Assembly (NCBI GenBank): GCA_016223145.1
Contig: JACRPN010000012.1
Location: 62,001 to 126,000 of the forward strand
Direction: 5' to 3'
From: Armatimonadota bacterium
Lineage (GTDB): Bacteria; Armatimonadota; Fimbriimonadia; Fimbriimonadales; Fimbriimonadaceae
DNA length: 64,000 nucleotides
The position numbers and the translations under genes are program-made. Under the pieces are notes generated by a model that saw nothing but the letters and a program-made list of their open reading frames with translations, was not told the origin of the DNA and made no database searches. Positions 26,428 to 34,500 of the stretch are shown here, piece after piece. The stretch's first letter is position 1; every line of letters starts with the position of its first letter.

Positions 26428-27047
26428 GTCCTGTCGACCCTGACGCTGTCAAGCACGCGGCGGGCTAGCCCTTCCTGCTCGGCGTCTGCCGTTCGAAACA
26501 TCGCCGAAGCCTGCCACAGCCGGTTTCGCTCGCCGTAGATCACGATCCAGTAGCTAACCGGTTTTGCTTGGAACTGGTACCACGTCTCCAGCCGGATGCC
26601 GGGAACGCCGTCTGACTTGAGGTCGACCCTCTTGAAGCGAAGCTCGGTGATGCCCGTGGTGGCCTTGAGGTTTCCGAGAGCGCCCTGAGCCGCCATTTCG
26701 AGGTCGACGTCGGAGTCCACAGCGTATTCGTTGTAGGCAAACCGGAAAATCATTCCGCCGTGCTGCAGCCTGCCCGCCTGCTGGCTTTCGAGGTTCTTGA
26801 TGGTGCCGGGCCGGATCTCAGAACTGACCTTCTGCGGGTCCGCCGGGAGCTCTGCCGACATCTTGGCCCAGGCGATGATGCGCCGCTTCCACTCGGTTTG
26901 AACGGGATCCTCTGATATGGATCCCACAGGGGTCGCGGCCAGCCACGCTCCCGCGCCACCGGCGCCTTGGCCAAGGGCCGGAGTCTGGGACCCGTGTCCC
27001 CAGAGTCCGGTGGCCAAGGTGGCGGTCAGGAGCAGGTGTGCAAACAT
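26424..27047 (-). CDS. Secreted protein of unknown function
   Basis: A 207-residue product from ATG 27047, which opens a signal peptide (MFAHLLLTATLATGLWG); the open frame extends 25 codons further but would overlap the HD-domain gene. The mature part contains a mixed alpha/beta region with FRFAYNEYAVDSDVDLEMA and YWIVIYGERNRLWQASAMF, reminiscent of small periplasmic PsbP-like or lipoprotein folds, but no family is recognised. Convergent with ribH, overlapping by 4 bases. Confidence 0.65.
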   Translation of the reverse strand: MFAHLLLTATLATGLWGHGSQTPALGQGAGGAGAWLAATPVGSISEDPVQTEWKRRIIAWAKMSAELPADPQKVSSEIRPGTIKNLESQQAGRLQHGGMIFRFAYNEYAVDSDVDLEMAAQGALGNLKATTGITELRFKRVDLKSDGVPGIRLETWYQFQAKPVSYWIVIYGERNRLWQASAMFRTADAEQEGLARRVLDSVRVDRT

Positions 27048-27093
27048 CGTTCGATTCTCTATTGTCGGACGAATCCGCCCGGCAACCGTTCCA

Positions 27094-27693
27094 TTATCTC
27101 GCAGGAATCCCTTCGAGACCAAGGGCGACGGCGTTGCTGCGCATCGCTTCGAGCATGTTGGCGATGTGGGCGTCCAGTTCCAGGCCGATGCCTTCGGCCC
27201 CGGAATAGACCTCCTCGCGGTGCACTCCGGCGGCGAACAGCTTGTCCTTGAGCTTCTTGGTGACGCTTTTCACCTCCACCTCGTGGATGCTCTTGCTGGG
27301 GCGCACGTAGGTCACCGCAGAAATGAACCCGGAAAGCTCATCGCAGGCATACAGGTGCTTTTCGAGCAGCGAATCGCGGGAAAACTGGAGCCGGTCGTTG
27401 TGGCTGCCGATGGCGCGAATGAGCACGGGATCCCAACCCTCCGATTCCAGGAGCGCCATGCCCCATTCGGGGTGGGCTTCCGGGTGCTTCTCATAGTCGA
27501 AGTCATGGAGTATGCCCGTCATCCACCAAAGGTCCCGATCGACTGTCTCGCCGTTGCGGTCCATGGCCTCGGCGCCCAGCTTGTCCGCGTACCACTCCAG
27601 CGCGGTCGCGACGCCCAGGCAGTGCCGCCGAAGCGAGTCGGAATCGGTGTGCGCGCAAAGGAGGTCCCATGCCTCCTGGCGGGTATTGGGCAT
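27094..27693 (-). CDS. HD-domain hydrolase
   Basis: A 199-residue protein with the HD metal-binding pattern: His24 region (SLRRHCLGVATALEWYA), the HD pair in GILHDFDYEKHPEAH, HNDR and a late Asp in YACDELSG. This matches HDIG-type predicted phosphohydrolases. The alpha-helical fold covers the entire length. Substrate is unknown. It follows the GH38 gene on the same strand, after a perfect hairpin. Confidence 0.85.
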   Translation of the reverse strand: MPNTRQEAWDLLCAHTDSDSLRRHCLGVATALEWYADKLGAEAMDRNGETVDRDLWWMTGILHDFDYEKHPEAHPEWGMALLESEGWDPVLIRAIGSHNDRLQFSRDSLLEKHLYACDELSGFISAVTYVRPSKSIHEVEVKSVTKKLKDKLFAAGVHREEVYSGAEGIGLELDAHIANMLEAMRSNAVALGLEGIPAR

Positions 27694-27707
27694 GGGGGGA
27701 TATTACC

Positions 27708-27737
27708 GGACCCCAAATCCAGGTGGATTTGGGGTCC
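27708..27737 (-). terminator. Perfect hairpin after the GH38 alpha-mannosidase gene
   Basis: Thirteen-base arms (27708-27720 and 27725-27737, arm GGACCCCAAATCC) are exact reverse complements around a 4-base loop, starting 8 bases beyond the minus-strand GH38 stop. No U-tract follows. Like the hairpin at 4060-4103 it sits in the gap between two same-strand genes. Confidence 0.6.
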
Positions 27738-27744
27738 GCCAAGA

Positions 27745-30700
27745 TCAACTTGTCAGTCTGATCGTCAAGATCTCAAACGGCTTGTACTCAAAGTTCACCA
27801 GGCCGTCCACGATTTCCAGCTCTTCCAGCGGGTTCTCTTCCAGATCGCAGAGCCAGGCCTCCTTCGGCAGTCGTGCGCAAGCCAGCTCGGCCGTGCCGCG
27901 GGCGTTGTGGCACTCATAGAGCCGCACGATCATCGCCTTGCCGTCCTCCGACCGCTTCACCGACTCGACGACCAGGTTCCGATCCTCCACGCTCACGAAC
28001 GGCGGCAGCGCGCCATCCAGGCCCTTCTTCGACTTCAGGAATGCGTGCCGCACCGGAGCGTTGAGCGCATAGGCCGCCTGAACCACCCCGCCGTAGTTGT
28101 AAGGCCCGAAGTGCGGATAAAGCACGTAGGTGAACCGGTGCCGGCCCATGTCGCACTCGGGATCAGGCGCTTTTGGCGAGCGCAACAGGGTCATGCGCAT
28201 CACGTTGCCGTGCACGTCGTGGCCGTACTTGCAGTCGTTGAGCAGGGCTACGCCCTGGTCGCCCTCGCTCAGGTCCACCCACTTCTGGGCGGGCACCTCG
28301 AACCGGGCCACGTCCCAACTGGTGTTGTAGTGCGTCGGTCGCTCGACATTCCCGAGCTGGATCTCGTAGGTGGCTTTGAGCGCGTGGACGTTCACCGGGA
28401 ACGCCACCTTCAGCATCTTGTTCTCCTCATGCCAGTCCACTTCGGTATCGAAGCGGATGCCCGGCGTGGGCCCAAGGCTGATGCGCTGGCGGATCGTGCT
28501 CTTGCCGAACTTCTTGACCACTTCGGCGGCGACGCGCACGGGTCCGCGCTCGACGATCTCGAACGACTCGCTCTTGAGCAGGTCCTTGCCGGTTTCAAAG
28601 GCGAACGGGTCGACGTCCCAGGCCGACCAGAAGAGGGGCTGGTCCTCGAAGAGCTGGAACACGTTGGCGGTCTTGCCTGGCGCGACGAACTCGCTGCCGT
28701 CTTCAAGGCTTTGGATACCGAGAACGTTGCCGTTGCCGTCGAACCGGACGGCCCATTCGGCGTTCTCGATCTTCCTTGCGGCCGCTTTCAGCCGCGCCTT
28801 TTGGCCGAGCGGCGCCTCGCTGAGATCGCCCACCGCCACAGAGCCCAGCGCCGCGCTGGGCGTCGCGAACACGAGCTTGCGCTCGCCAAACTCCTCGACG
28901 AGCTGCACGGGAAGGACCTCGTCCTCGGTCGAAAGGCTCGCCGGGGTCCAGTCCTTGGTCCAGGGCACCGCAGCCTGTGCGGGCACGGTGGAGTTCTGGA
29001 ACAGCGCAACGGGGCAGGCCATGGCTTCCGTGTTCATCTCGCCGCCGATGGCCTGAAGGCTGGACTCGATCTGCCGCCCGGCGATGTCGGCGACGATCGC
29101 ATAGTCGCGCGCGGCGTCCTTGTAGACCTCGTTGACCGACGATCCTGGAAGGATGTCGTGAAACTGGTTGAGCAGGGTCAGCTTCCAAGCCGCTTCCAGG
29201 TCGGCGGCTGGGTAATTCTTGGGGAAGCCGTTGGCAAAGCAGGCGAGCAGCTCGGCGTCACGCAAGAGGAATTCGGAGACCCGGTTGCCCTTTTTGGTCG
29301 CGGCCTGGCTGGTGTAGGTTCCGCGGTGAAGCTCGAAATAGAGCTCGCCGGCCCAGGTGGGCAGGTCGCGGCTTCTTGCTTTGGCTTCCCTGAAGAAATC
29401 GAGCGCTTTACGCCCGAACTGCACGTCAGGAAGCGCCGGCGATAGGCGCGCCCGCTGGATGAACTCCAGGTGCTCTTCGGTTGGGCCGCCGCCACCGTCG
29501 CCAAACCCAAAAACGTAGAGGCTGTAGTCGCTTCGGGCGTGGTCGCGGTGCTTCCGGACGCTCTCCAGGATCTCCTTGGGGGTGCAGTTGCCGCAATAGG
29601 TGTCGGCGGGCGGGAAGTGCGACCAGATTTTGGTGCCATCGATGCCCTGCCAGTAGAAGGTGTTGTGCGGGAACTTGTTGATCTGGTTCCAACTGATTTT
29701 TTGCGTGAGGAAGTACTTGATGTTGAACTTGGCGAGGATCTGGGGCAATGCGGCCGAGTAGCCGAACACATCGGGCAGCCACATGTCCTCCGTCTCATAG
29801 CCCAGCTTTTCGCGGAAGTAACGCCGCCCATAGAGGAACTGCCGGATGAGCGCCTCACCTCCCGAAAGGTTGCAGTCGGCCTCCACCCACATAGAGCCGA
29901 CCGGCTCCCATTGGCCCTTTTTCATGGCGGCCTTCACGCGGGTTAGGAGCGCCGGGTACTCCTTCTCCAGCCACTCGTATTGGCTGGCCTGACTGTGCAC
30001 GAACACGTAGCCGGGGTATTGCTCGATGAGCGCCAACTGGTTGGCGGCCGTATGCGCCATCTTGAGGTGGGTGATCTCCAGAGGCCAGAGCCATGCGGTA
30101 TCCAGGTGCGCGTGGCCCACCGGGATGACGGTGTGGCGGTGCTCGCCGGTGAGGCTGCCCAAGGCGTTGCTGAGGATCTTGCGGCAGCGCCGGACGGAGT
30201 CGGGGTTTGCGGCATCAAACAGGTTGCAGACGGCGTTTTGCGCCCTCAGGATGGCATGAAAGGCGGGTTCCCGGTCGTCGAGCGCCTCAAGGAGGTTGCG
30301 GCAAAACGCCATGTCGTAGGCGAGGCCTTTGACCTCTTCGTCGATCACGACAAGTTCAGCGCCCTGCACCTCTTCCACCAGGCTTTGGCGGGGAAGCTCG
30401 GCTCCGTGCACCCGGCACTCGGGGTTACGCGAGTAGGCCTGGATCAGGAACGACACCGATGAGCCGGGCTTCTGCGAGCCGGAAGCTTGGCCGAGCGCCA
30501 TCACGTGGTGTTCGCTGTCAAGACCTTGGACGGGAGCATTGTTCTTCCAAACGGTGCGCTCTCCACCCAGGTCCGCCTTTAGGCCGATCTTCTTTCCCGC
30601 GAACCGTTTTGGCACCTCGCCCGTCACGCGAAACCAGAAAACCTTGTAAGCGGGGCCATAGCGGTGGCCTTTGGCGACCCTCTTCCATGGGCCGGCCTCA

Positions 30701-30837
30701 GCGTCTTTCTGGGTGGCATGAGGGACGGAGCAGAACTCGATGGCGAGCGGTTCGGTGTCGGGATGGAAACGGCTTTTGAGCTCTCGATCGATGAACTGGT
30801 GGATGCGGCGAACGGTGAGGTCGGTGTGCTTGAGCAT
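27745..30837 (-). CDS. GH38 alpha-mannosidase
   Basis: A 1030-residue enzyme, the normal size for long GH38 members. An N-terminal beta-sandwich (1-225) precedes the catalytic domain: zinc-binding GHAHLDTAWLWP (about 244), nucleophile Asp in MWLPDVFGYSAALPQI, and further metal or substrate residues in FVHSQASQYEWLE and WSHFPPADTY. The central three-helix region and C-terminal beta domains follow (ARFEVPAQKWVDLSEGDQG). It hydrolyses alpha-mannosides, probably in the cytoplasm since no signal peptide is seen. Encoded alone. Confidence 0.93.
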   Translation of the reverse strand: MLKHTDLTVRRIHQFIDRELKSRFHPDTEPLAIEFCSVPHATQKDAEAGPWKRVAKGHRYGPAYKVFWFRVTGEVPKRFAGKKIGLKADLGGERTVWKNNAPVQGLDSEHHVMALGQASGSQKPGSSVSFLIQAYSRNPECRVHGAELPRQSLVEEVQGAELVVIDEEVKGLAYDMAFCRNLLEALDDREPAFHAILRAQNAVCNLFDAANPDSVRRCRKILSNALGSLTGEHRHTVIPVGHAHLDTAWLWPLEITHLKMAHTAANQLALIEQYPGYVFVHSQASQYEWLEKEYPALLTRVKAAMKKGQWEPVGSMWVEADCNLSGGEALIRQFLYGRRYFREKLGYETEDMWLPDVFGYSAALPQILAKFNIKYFLTQKISWNQINKFPHNTFYWQGIDGTKIWSHFPPADTYCGNCTPKEILESVRKHRDHARSDYSLYVFGFGDGGGGPTEEHLEFIQRARLSPALPDVQFGRKALDFFREAKARSRDLPTWAGELYFELHRGTYTSQAATKKGNRVSEFLLRDAELLACFANGFPKNYPAADLEAAWKLTLLNQFHDILPGSSVNEVYKDAARDYAIVADIAGRQIESSLQAIGGEMNTEAMACPVALFQNSTVPAQAAVPWTKDWTPASLSTEDEVLPVQLVEEFGERKLVFATPSAALGSVAVGDLSEAPLGQKARLKAAARKIENAEWAVRFDGNGNVLGIQSLEDGSEFVAPGKTANVFQLFEDQPLFWSAWDVDPFAFETGKDLLKSESFEIVERGPVRVAAEVVKKFGKSTIRQRISLGPTPGIRFDTEVDWHEENKMLKVAFPVNVHALKATYEIQLGNVERPTHYNTSWDVARFEVPAQKWVDLSEGDQGVALLNDCKYGHDVHGNVMRMTLLRSPKAPDPECDMGRHRFTYVLYPHFGPYNYGGVVQAAYALNAPVRHAFLKSKKGLDGALPPFVSVEDRNLVVESVKRSEDGKAMIVRLYECHNARGTAELACARLPKEAWLCDLEENPLEELEIVDGLVNFEYKPFEILTIRLTS

Positions 30838-30942
30838 GGCGGGGTGCGGCGAGTTTACCGAGGCGCCTGGAATGGTGATGCCCCGCCCCCCTTGGGTATC
30901 GAAGCGCGAAACCGTGCTTCGCGATGAAGGAATAGCACTTTA

Positions 30943-31932
30943 GTGTACAATGTTGGGGTGAGTGAGTCTTGCGGTAGACGGGGCGGCAGCTTCGACCTTG
31001 AACGGGGGCTTGTTGAGGACCACAGCGCGATCTTGGCGGCGCTATACCTTCGAGGGGCCGTCACACCCTTCCAGCCACCCCCACGCAGGGCCTTGGAGGT
31101 GCGCTCGGCGTTGCGACGGGCCTGTACCGGCCTATCGGGAGCCGCCAAGGTTCTGAGGGACTCGGGCCTCTATGAGGAGGCTTGCGCCCTGGAGGCGCCA
31201 GGTCTCTTGGGCTGGGCTCAGCGCCAGGTCGCAAGGGGCCGAGTGCTGACGGCATGCTGTGCGCCCTATCCGTTTGCCTGGGAGTCCAAGCTCGACTTGA
31301 GCGCTCCTCCCGCGCTGTGGCGGGATGGTCTCGTTTCCTCTAGGCCCCTTGTGGCGGTTGTGGGGAGCCGAGTCGCCTCTTGTGAGGCGCTCCGCTTTGC
31401 GTTCGAGTTCGCGTCGCGGGCCGTGGAGGTTGGTTTCGGCGTGGTGTCCGGCGGCGCGAAGGGCTGCGATACCTGGGCGGCAAGGGGCGCGCTTCAGGCG
31501 TGGGAGTCTTTGGGGGCAGAGATGCCCTTTCTGCAGGAGCCGGTTCCGCTCGTGGAGATCCACCCGATGGGCCTTGCCCTGCGCCCGTCCCGGAGGCCGG
31601 GTTGCGCCCTCTCCGCCGCCGCCCCGCGCGAGCCGTTTCATCCGCTTCGCGCTCGCGAACGCAACGTGTGGATCGCGGCGATGGCGCATGCGCTCGTGGT
31701 GTGCGAAGCCCGTTTGGGTGAAGGTGGCGCATGGTTTGCGGCATCCAACGCCTTGAGATTGAAGCTGTGCCCAGTTTACGTGCGAAAGGATGCGTCAGAT
31801 CCTGCGCTTGCGGCCCTGGCCTCCCTTGGCGCGATGCCTCTGGAGACGCCTGATCGGCTGCCTTTTGCCTTTGAGGTCTTTCGGGCGCCCGTTCGCTCTC
31901 CCGCTCTCTCGCAGGGGCTCAATCGAACGTGA
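30943..31932 (+). CDS. Divergent DprA/Smf-like DNA-processing protein
   Basis: A 329-residue protein from GTG 30943 (GTG 30958 also possible). The Rossmann-like core of DprA is recognisable: VAVVGSRVAS, GFGVVSGGAKGCDTWAARGAL and RERNVWIAAMAHALVVCEARLGEGG. DprA loads RecA onto incoming single-stranded DNA during transformation. Differences from canonical DprA are the His after GxD (here CDTW), a shortened Pro-rich stretch and no C-terminal winged helix. It may be a paralogue with another role. The 3' end overlaps the convergent tdh gene by 14 bases. Confidence 0.7.
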   Translation: MYNVGVSESCGRRGGSFDLERGLVEDHSAILAALYLRGAVTPFQPPPRRALEVRSALRRACTGLSGAAKVLRDSGLYEEACALEAPGLLGWAQRQVARGRVLTACCAPYPFAWESKLDLSAPPALWRDGLVSSRPLVAVVGSRVASCEALRFAFEFASRAVEVGFGVVSGGAKGCDTWAARGALQAWESLGAEMPFLQEPVPLVEIHPMGLALRPSRRPGCALSAAAPREPFHPLRARERNVWIAAMAHALVVCEARLGEGGAWFAASNALRLKLCPVYVRKDASDPALAALASLGAMPLETPDRLPFAFEVFRAPVRSPALSQGLNRT

Positions 31933-32947
31933 AGACCACCTTGCCGGCTTCTCCAGCCTTCATGATCTCCATCGCCTTGGCAAACTCGGTGTAGTGCATG
32001 GTGTGGGTGACCACGGCGCTCACGTCGAGCCCTTTATTGAGCAACAGGTCCTGCATTTGGTCCCAAGTCCCCCAGAGCCTTCGGCCCACGATGCCCTGAA
32101 GGTCCACGCCTTTGAAGATCACGTCGTCCAGCCTGACGCCCTGCTCGGCATCGGCAAAGACGCCGAGCAAGCTGATGCGGCCCCCGGGCCGGACGGAGCG
32201 CACTGCGAGGTCCAGGGCAGACGGATGGCCACTCATTTCCAGCACCCCGTCAAAGCCGCCCGGCGCGATGCTGCAGAGCTTGGCGTCGAGTTCCGGGTCA
32301 CGGGAATCGAGTACATGCTCCACTCCCACGTTTCGAGCAAGCGCCATGCGATAGCGGCTGACCTCGGTACCGGCCACCACGGCGGCGCCCAGCGCCTTGC
32401 ATACGCACGCGGCGAAAAGCCCAATCGGGCCCAAACCGGTGATCAGAATCGCCTGGCCCTGGATCGGTCCGGCCATCGCTGTGTGGACGCCGTTGCCCAA
32501 GGCGTCTTGGAACGCGGCGATCTTGGGCGGAATGCGCCGATCAGTCGGCCTCGCATTGTCCTTGGGCACCACCACGTAACTGGCAAACCCGCCATCCACA
32601 TCCACGCCGAGGATGCGCGTGTTCACGCAGACATGGCCCTGGCCAAGCTGGCACTGTTTGCACGTTCCGCACACGATGTGGGACTCCGAGGCGACAAAGT
32701 CGCCGACCTGACGGTCCGTGACGCCTTCGCCCACCTCGACGATCGTGCCGCAGAACTCGTGGCCGATGATGCGCGGCGGCTTGATGCGGCCCGCGGACCA
32801 AGCGTCCCAGGAGTAAATGTGAAGATCGGTGCCGCAGACCGAGGCGGCTTCGAGTTTGATCTTGACACAACCCGGCCGGACCTCCGGCTCGGGGACGTCG
32901 ATGAGCTCCACGCCGGGAGCGGCCTGCGTCTTTGCGATGGCTTTCAC
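31919..32947 (-). CDS. tdh: Zinc-dependent L-threonine 3-dehydrogenase-like enzyme
   Basis: GTG at 32947 gives a 342-residue protein, the normal Tdh length; the frame is open upstream but reads through the octamer arrays. Catalytic zinc ligands: Cys in ASVCGTDLHIYSWD, HE in IGHEFCG. The structural zinc site is CGTCKQCQLGQGHVC. The Rossmann motif is GLGPIGLFAACVCKALGA. The usual reaction is NAD-dependent oxidation of threonine to 2-amino-3-ketobutyrate; a related polyol dehydrogenase is possible. No kbl gene is nearby. Confidence 0.85.
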   Translation of the reverse strand: MKAIAKTQAAPGVELIDVPEPEVRPGCVKIKLEAASVCGTDLHIYSWDAWSAGRIKPPRIIGHEFCGTIVEVGEGVTDRQVGDFVASESHIVCGTCKQCQLGQGHVCVNTRILGVDVDGGFASYVVVPKDNARPTDRRIPPKIAAFQDALGNGVHTAMAGPIQGQAILITGLGPIGLFAACVCKALGAAVVAGTEVSRYRMALARNVGVEHVLDSRDPELDAKLCSIAPGGFDGVLEMSGHPSALDLAVRSVRPGGRISLLGVFADAEQGVRLDDVIFKGVDLQGIVGRRLWGTWDQMQDLLLNKGLDVSAVVTHTMHYTEFAKAMEIMKAGEAGKVVFTFD

Positions 32948-32995
32948 GGGGCTTGAGAGTACCGGGACCTTGGGCGAGTCGGTGAGGGGGTTAGG

Positions 32996-33123
32996 GATGA
33001 GTGGATGAGTCGGAGAGTGGGTGAGTGGGTGAGGGGACGGAGTGCAGGCATCGTCGCCTGGCTTTTGAGCCCACGTAGAGAGTGAGATGAAGAGATGAGG
33101 AGATGAGGGGATGAGGGGATAAG
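32996..33123. repeat. Two octamer arrays upstream of tdh (families C and B)
   Basis: Five in-phase octamers of the GATGAGTG / GGTGAGTG type (32996-33035) are followed 48 bases later by five of the GAGATGAG / GGGATGAG type (33084-33123). They occupy most of the 247-base gap between tdh and the DoxX gene. The open frame across them creates a false 75-residue extension of tdh rich in Pro, Ser, His and Leu. Confidence 0.8.
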
Positions 33124-33194
33124 CGCAAGCACCCACCAGTAGGGCGGCCCCCCAAGAATGGAGGGCCGCCAATGGAGGTTGAGGTGCTCCGGGG

Positions 33195-33698
33195 TCAAGC
33201 TTGTTGCAAGCCTGGCGCCGAATGGGCCGAATGCGGTTGCGTTCGATTCACAGAGAGCCGACCGGCGATCCAGCGGTCCACCGAGAGCGCGCCGGAGCCC
33301 TTGATCGCGATGAGGGCTGAAAGCGCGATGGCAAGAAGGTGAAACTCATAGCCCTCACCCGTTTGGGTGCCGGTCCAGTTCATGAAGAACCCGTTGGAGC
33401 CGTGCACCAGCACCGCGGCGACGGCCATCGAGACTCCGATGCCGAGCGCCGAAAGGCGGCCAAGCAGCCCAAACCCCAGGAGAATTGCGCCGAGAAACTC
33501 TGCGGCGAAGTTCAGGTAGGCCAGGGGGGCAGGAATCCCCAGCTTCTGGGTCATGAATCCGGCGGTTCCGGCCAAACCATAGCCGCCAAACCATCCGAGC
33601 ACCTTCTGTGCTCCGTGCGGGAACATGACGGCGCCAAGGGTCAGCCGGGCGAGAAGAAGGGTCCAGTCGTTCGTCGTTTCAAAGGTCTTTTTCAGCAT
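33195..33698 (-). CDS. DoxX-family membrane protein
   Basis: A 167-residue protein with four membrane helices from ATG 33698, preceded by a GGAG ribosome site. Signatures: LARLTLGAVMFPHGAQKVLGWFGG and AEFLGAILLGFGLLGRLSAL (quoted in part). The DoxX/DoxD family includes quinone- and thiol-stress-related membrane oxidoreductases. The divergent MarR gene and shared palindromic operators (33715-33732, 33768-33785) suggest MarR control, comparable to MarR-controlled DoxX genes in Bacillus. Confidence 0.88.
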   Translation of the reverse strand: MLKKTFETTNDWTLLLARLTLGAVMFPHGAQKVLGWFGGYGLAGTAGFMTQKLGIPAPLAYLNFAAEFLGAILLGFGLLGRLSALGIGVSMAVAAVLVHGSNGFFMNWTGTQTGEGYEFHLLAIALSALIAIKGSGALSVDRWIAGRLSVNRTQPHSAHSAPGLQQA

Positions 33699-33714
33699 TG
33701 GTTCGCTCCAAAGA

Positions 33715-33732
33715 TAGTTGCGTATACAACTA
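33715..33732. promoter_or_regulatory. MarR-type palindromic operator, copy 1 (DoxX side)
   Basis: TAGTTGCGTATACAACTA: six-base arms around six bases, 17 bases before the DoxX start codon. It agrees at 14 of 18 positions with copy 2 at 33768-33785, and the centres are 53 bases apart, about five helical turns. Its form and location fit MarR-family binding. Confidence 0.7.
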
Positions 33733-33767
33733 TTGACAACACAATGATAGCACCTTGTTCCGGGTTT

Positions 33768-33785
33768 TTGTTGCAAATGCAACTA
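33768..33785. promoter_or_regulatory. MarR-type palindromic operator, copy 2 (MarR side)
   Basis: TTGTTGCAAATGCAACTA, with perfect GTTGCA / TGCAAC arms, ends 22 bases before the marR ATG. Matching bases with copy 1 lie in both half-sites. Binding here would repress marR itself. Confidence 0.7.
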
Positions 33786-33807
33786 AATTTTTCACGATGA
33801 GGTAAAA

Positions 33808-34275
33808 ATGATGACAATGCACGAACTCACGGCCTGCCAGAGGGAAGCCTGGAGGAGGTTTTTGACCGCCCACGCGCGTGTGATCGAAACTGTGGACAAG
33901 GCCCTCGCCGCCGAGGGGCAACCCTCGGTGGGCGACCTCGAAGTGTTGGTCGTGCTGCGCTGCGCACCCGAGCGCCGACTCCGAATGAGTGAGTTGGCGG
34001 CGCGGGTGGCCCTGAGCCGAAGCGGACTGACGAGGCAAATCGACCGGCTAGAGCGGCTTGGGCTCATCGAACGCGCACACTGCCCGAAGGATCGCCGTGG
34101 CACCTACGCTGTCTTGCTCGGTGCTGGGCTCCAGGCCGTCGAGGCCGCCATGCCAGCCTATGTGCAGGCGATTCAGGCCTCGTTTATCGAGCCCATGGGC
34201 GGCGCGATGAAGGGTCTGGCGACGGCGCTTGAGGGGCTTCTCGCGGAGGACCTCCGCACCGGCGCGTGTGACTGA
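33808..34275 (+). CDS. MarR-family transcriptional regulator
   Basis: A 155-residue winged-helix regulator. The recognition region LRMSELAARVALSRSGLTRQ followed by IDRLERLGLIERAHCPKDRRG is the MarR signature, including the wing residues D-R-R-G. ATG 33808 follows a GAGG ribosome site. The divergent DoxX gene and the twin palindromes indicate autoregulation and control of DoxX, probably relieved by phenolic or electrophilic compounds. One Cys (AHCPKD) is in the wing region and could be a redox switch, but this is speculative. Confidence 0.92.
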   Translation: MMTMHELTACQREAWRRFLTAHARVIETVDKALAAEGQPSVGDLEVLVVLRCAPERRLRMSELAARVALSRSGLTRQIDRLERLGLIERAHCPKDRRGTYAVLLGAGLQAVEAAMPAYVQAIQASFIEPMGGAMKGLATALEGLLAEDLRTGACD

Positions 34276-34379
34276 TCCGGCGAACCGGTCAACGCGGCTG
34301 TTCCGAAGCCTCGAGCGCCGGCCTCACCCATGGCCTTCCCAAATGGGGCGTGGCGAGCGGCGGCTTCAATTTGAGAACT

Positions 34380-34498
34380 CAAGTCTCAAATCGCGATTCA
34401 CGAATCTCAGATTGCGAATCTCAAAGCCCAGATATCGAGAACTGGAACCAGGAGCCCACATTGCGGATCCCGAATCTTGAACCCGCAATCCGCAATCG
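34380..34498. repeat. Array of 17 in-phase heptamers (family D)
   Basis: From 34380 the sequence divides into 17 consecutive 7-base units that mostly begin with C and resemble CGAATCT, CAAATCG or GCAATCC. CGAATCT occurs exactly at 34401, 34415 and 34471, spacings of 14 and 56. The array ends 3 bases before the stop of the next minus-strand gene and 105 bases past marR. Related heptamers lie between the tRNA-Gly genes at 45926-46017. Confidence 0.8.
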
Positions 34499-34500
34499 AC

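Noticed and set aside
26917-29445. 842-codon open frame on the plus strand opposite the GH38 gene
   Set aside because: It lies antisense to a clear alpha-mannosidase with all catalytic motifs; composition is rich in His, Arg, Val and Gly, typical of the complementary frame in GC-rich genes.
32948-33172. N-terminal extension of threonine dehydrogenase rich in Pro, Ser, His and Thr
   Set aside because: Encoded by octamer arrays; the GTG at 32947 gives the normal length of the family.
34380-34498. CRISPR array or iteron-type origin
   Set aside because: Units are contiguous 7-mers without spacers, and no cas, rep or dnaA gene is near.
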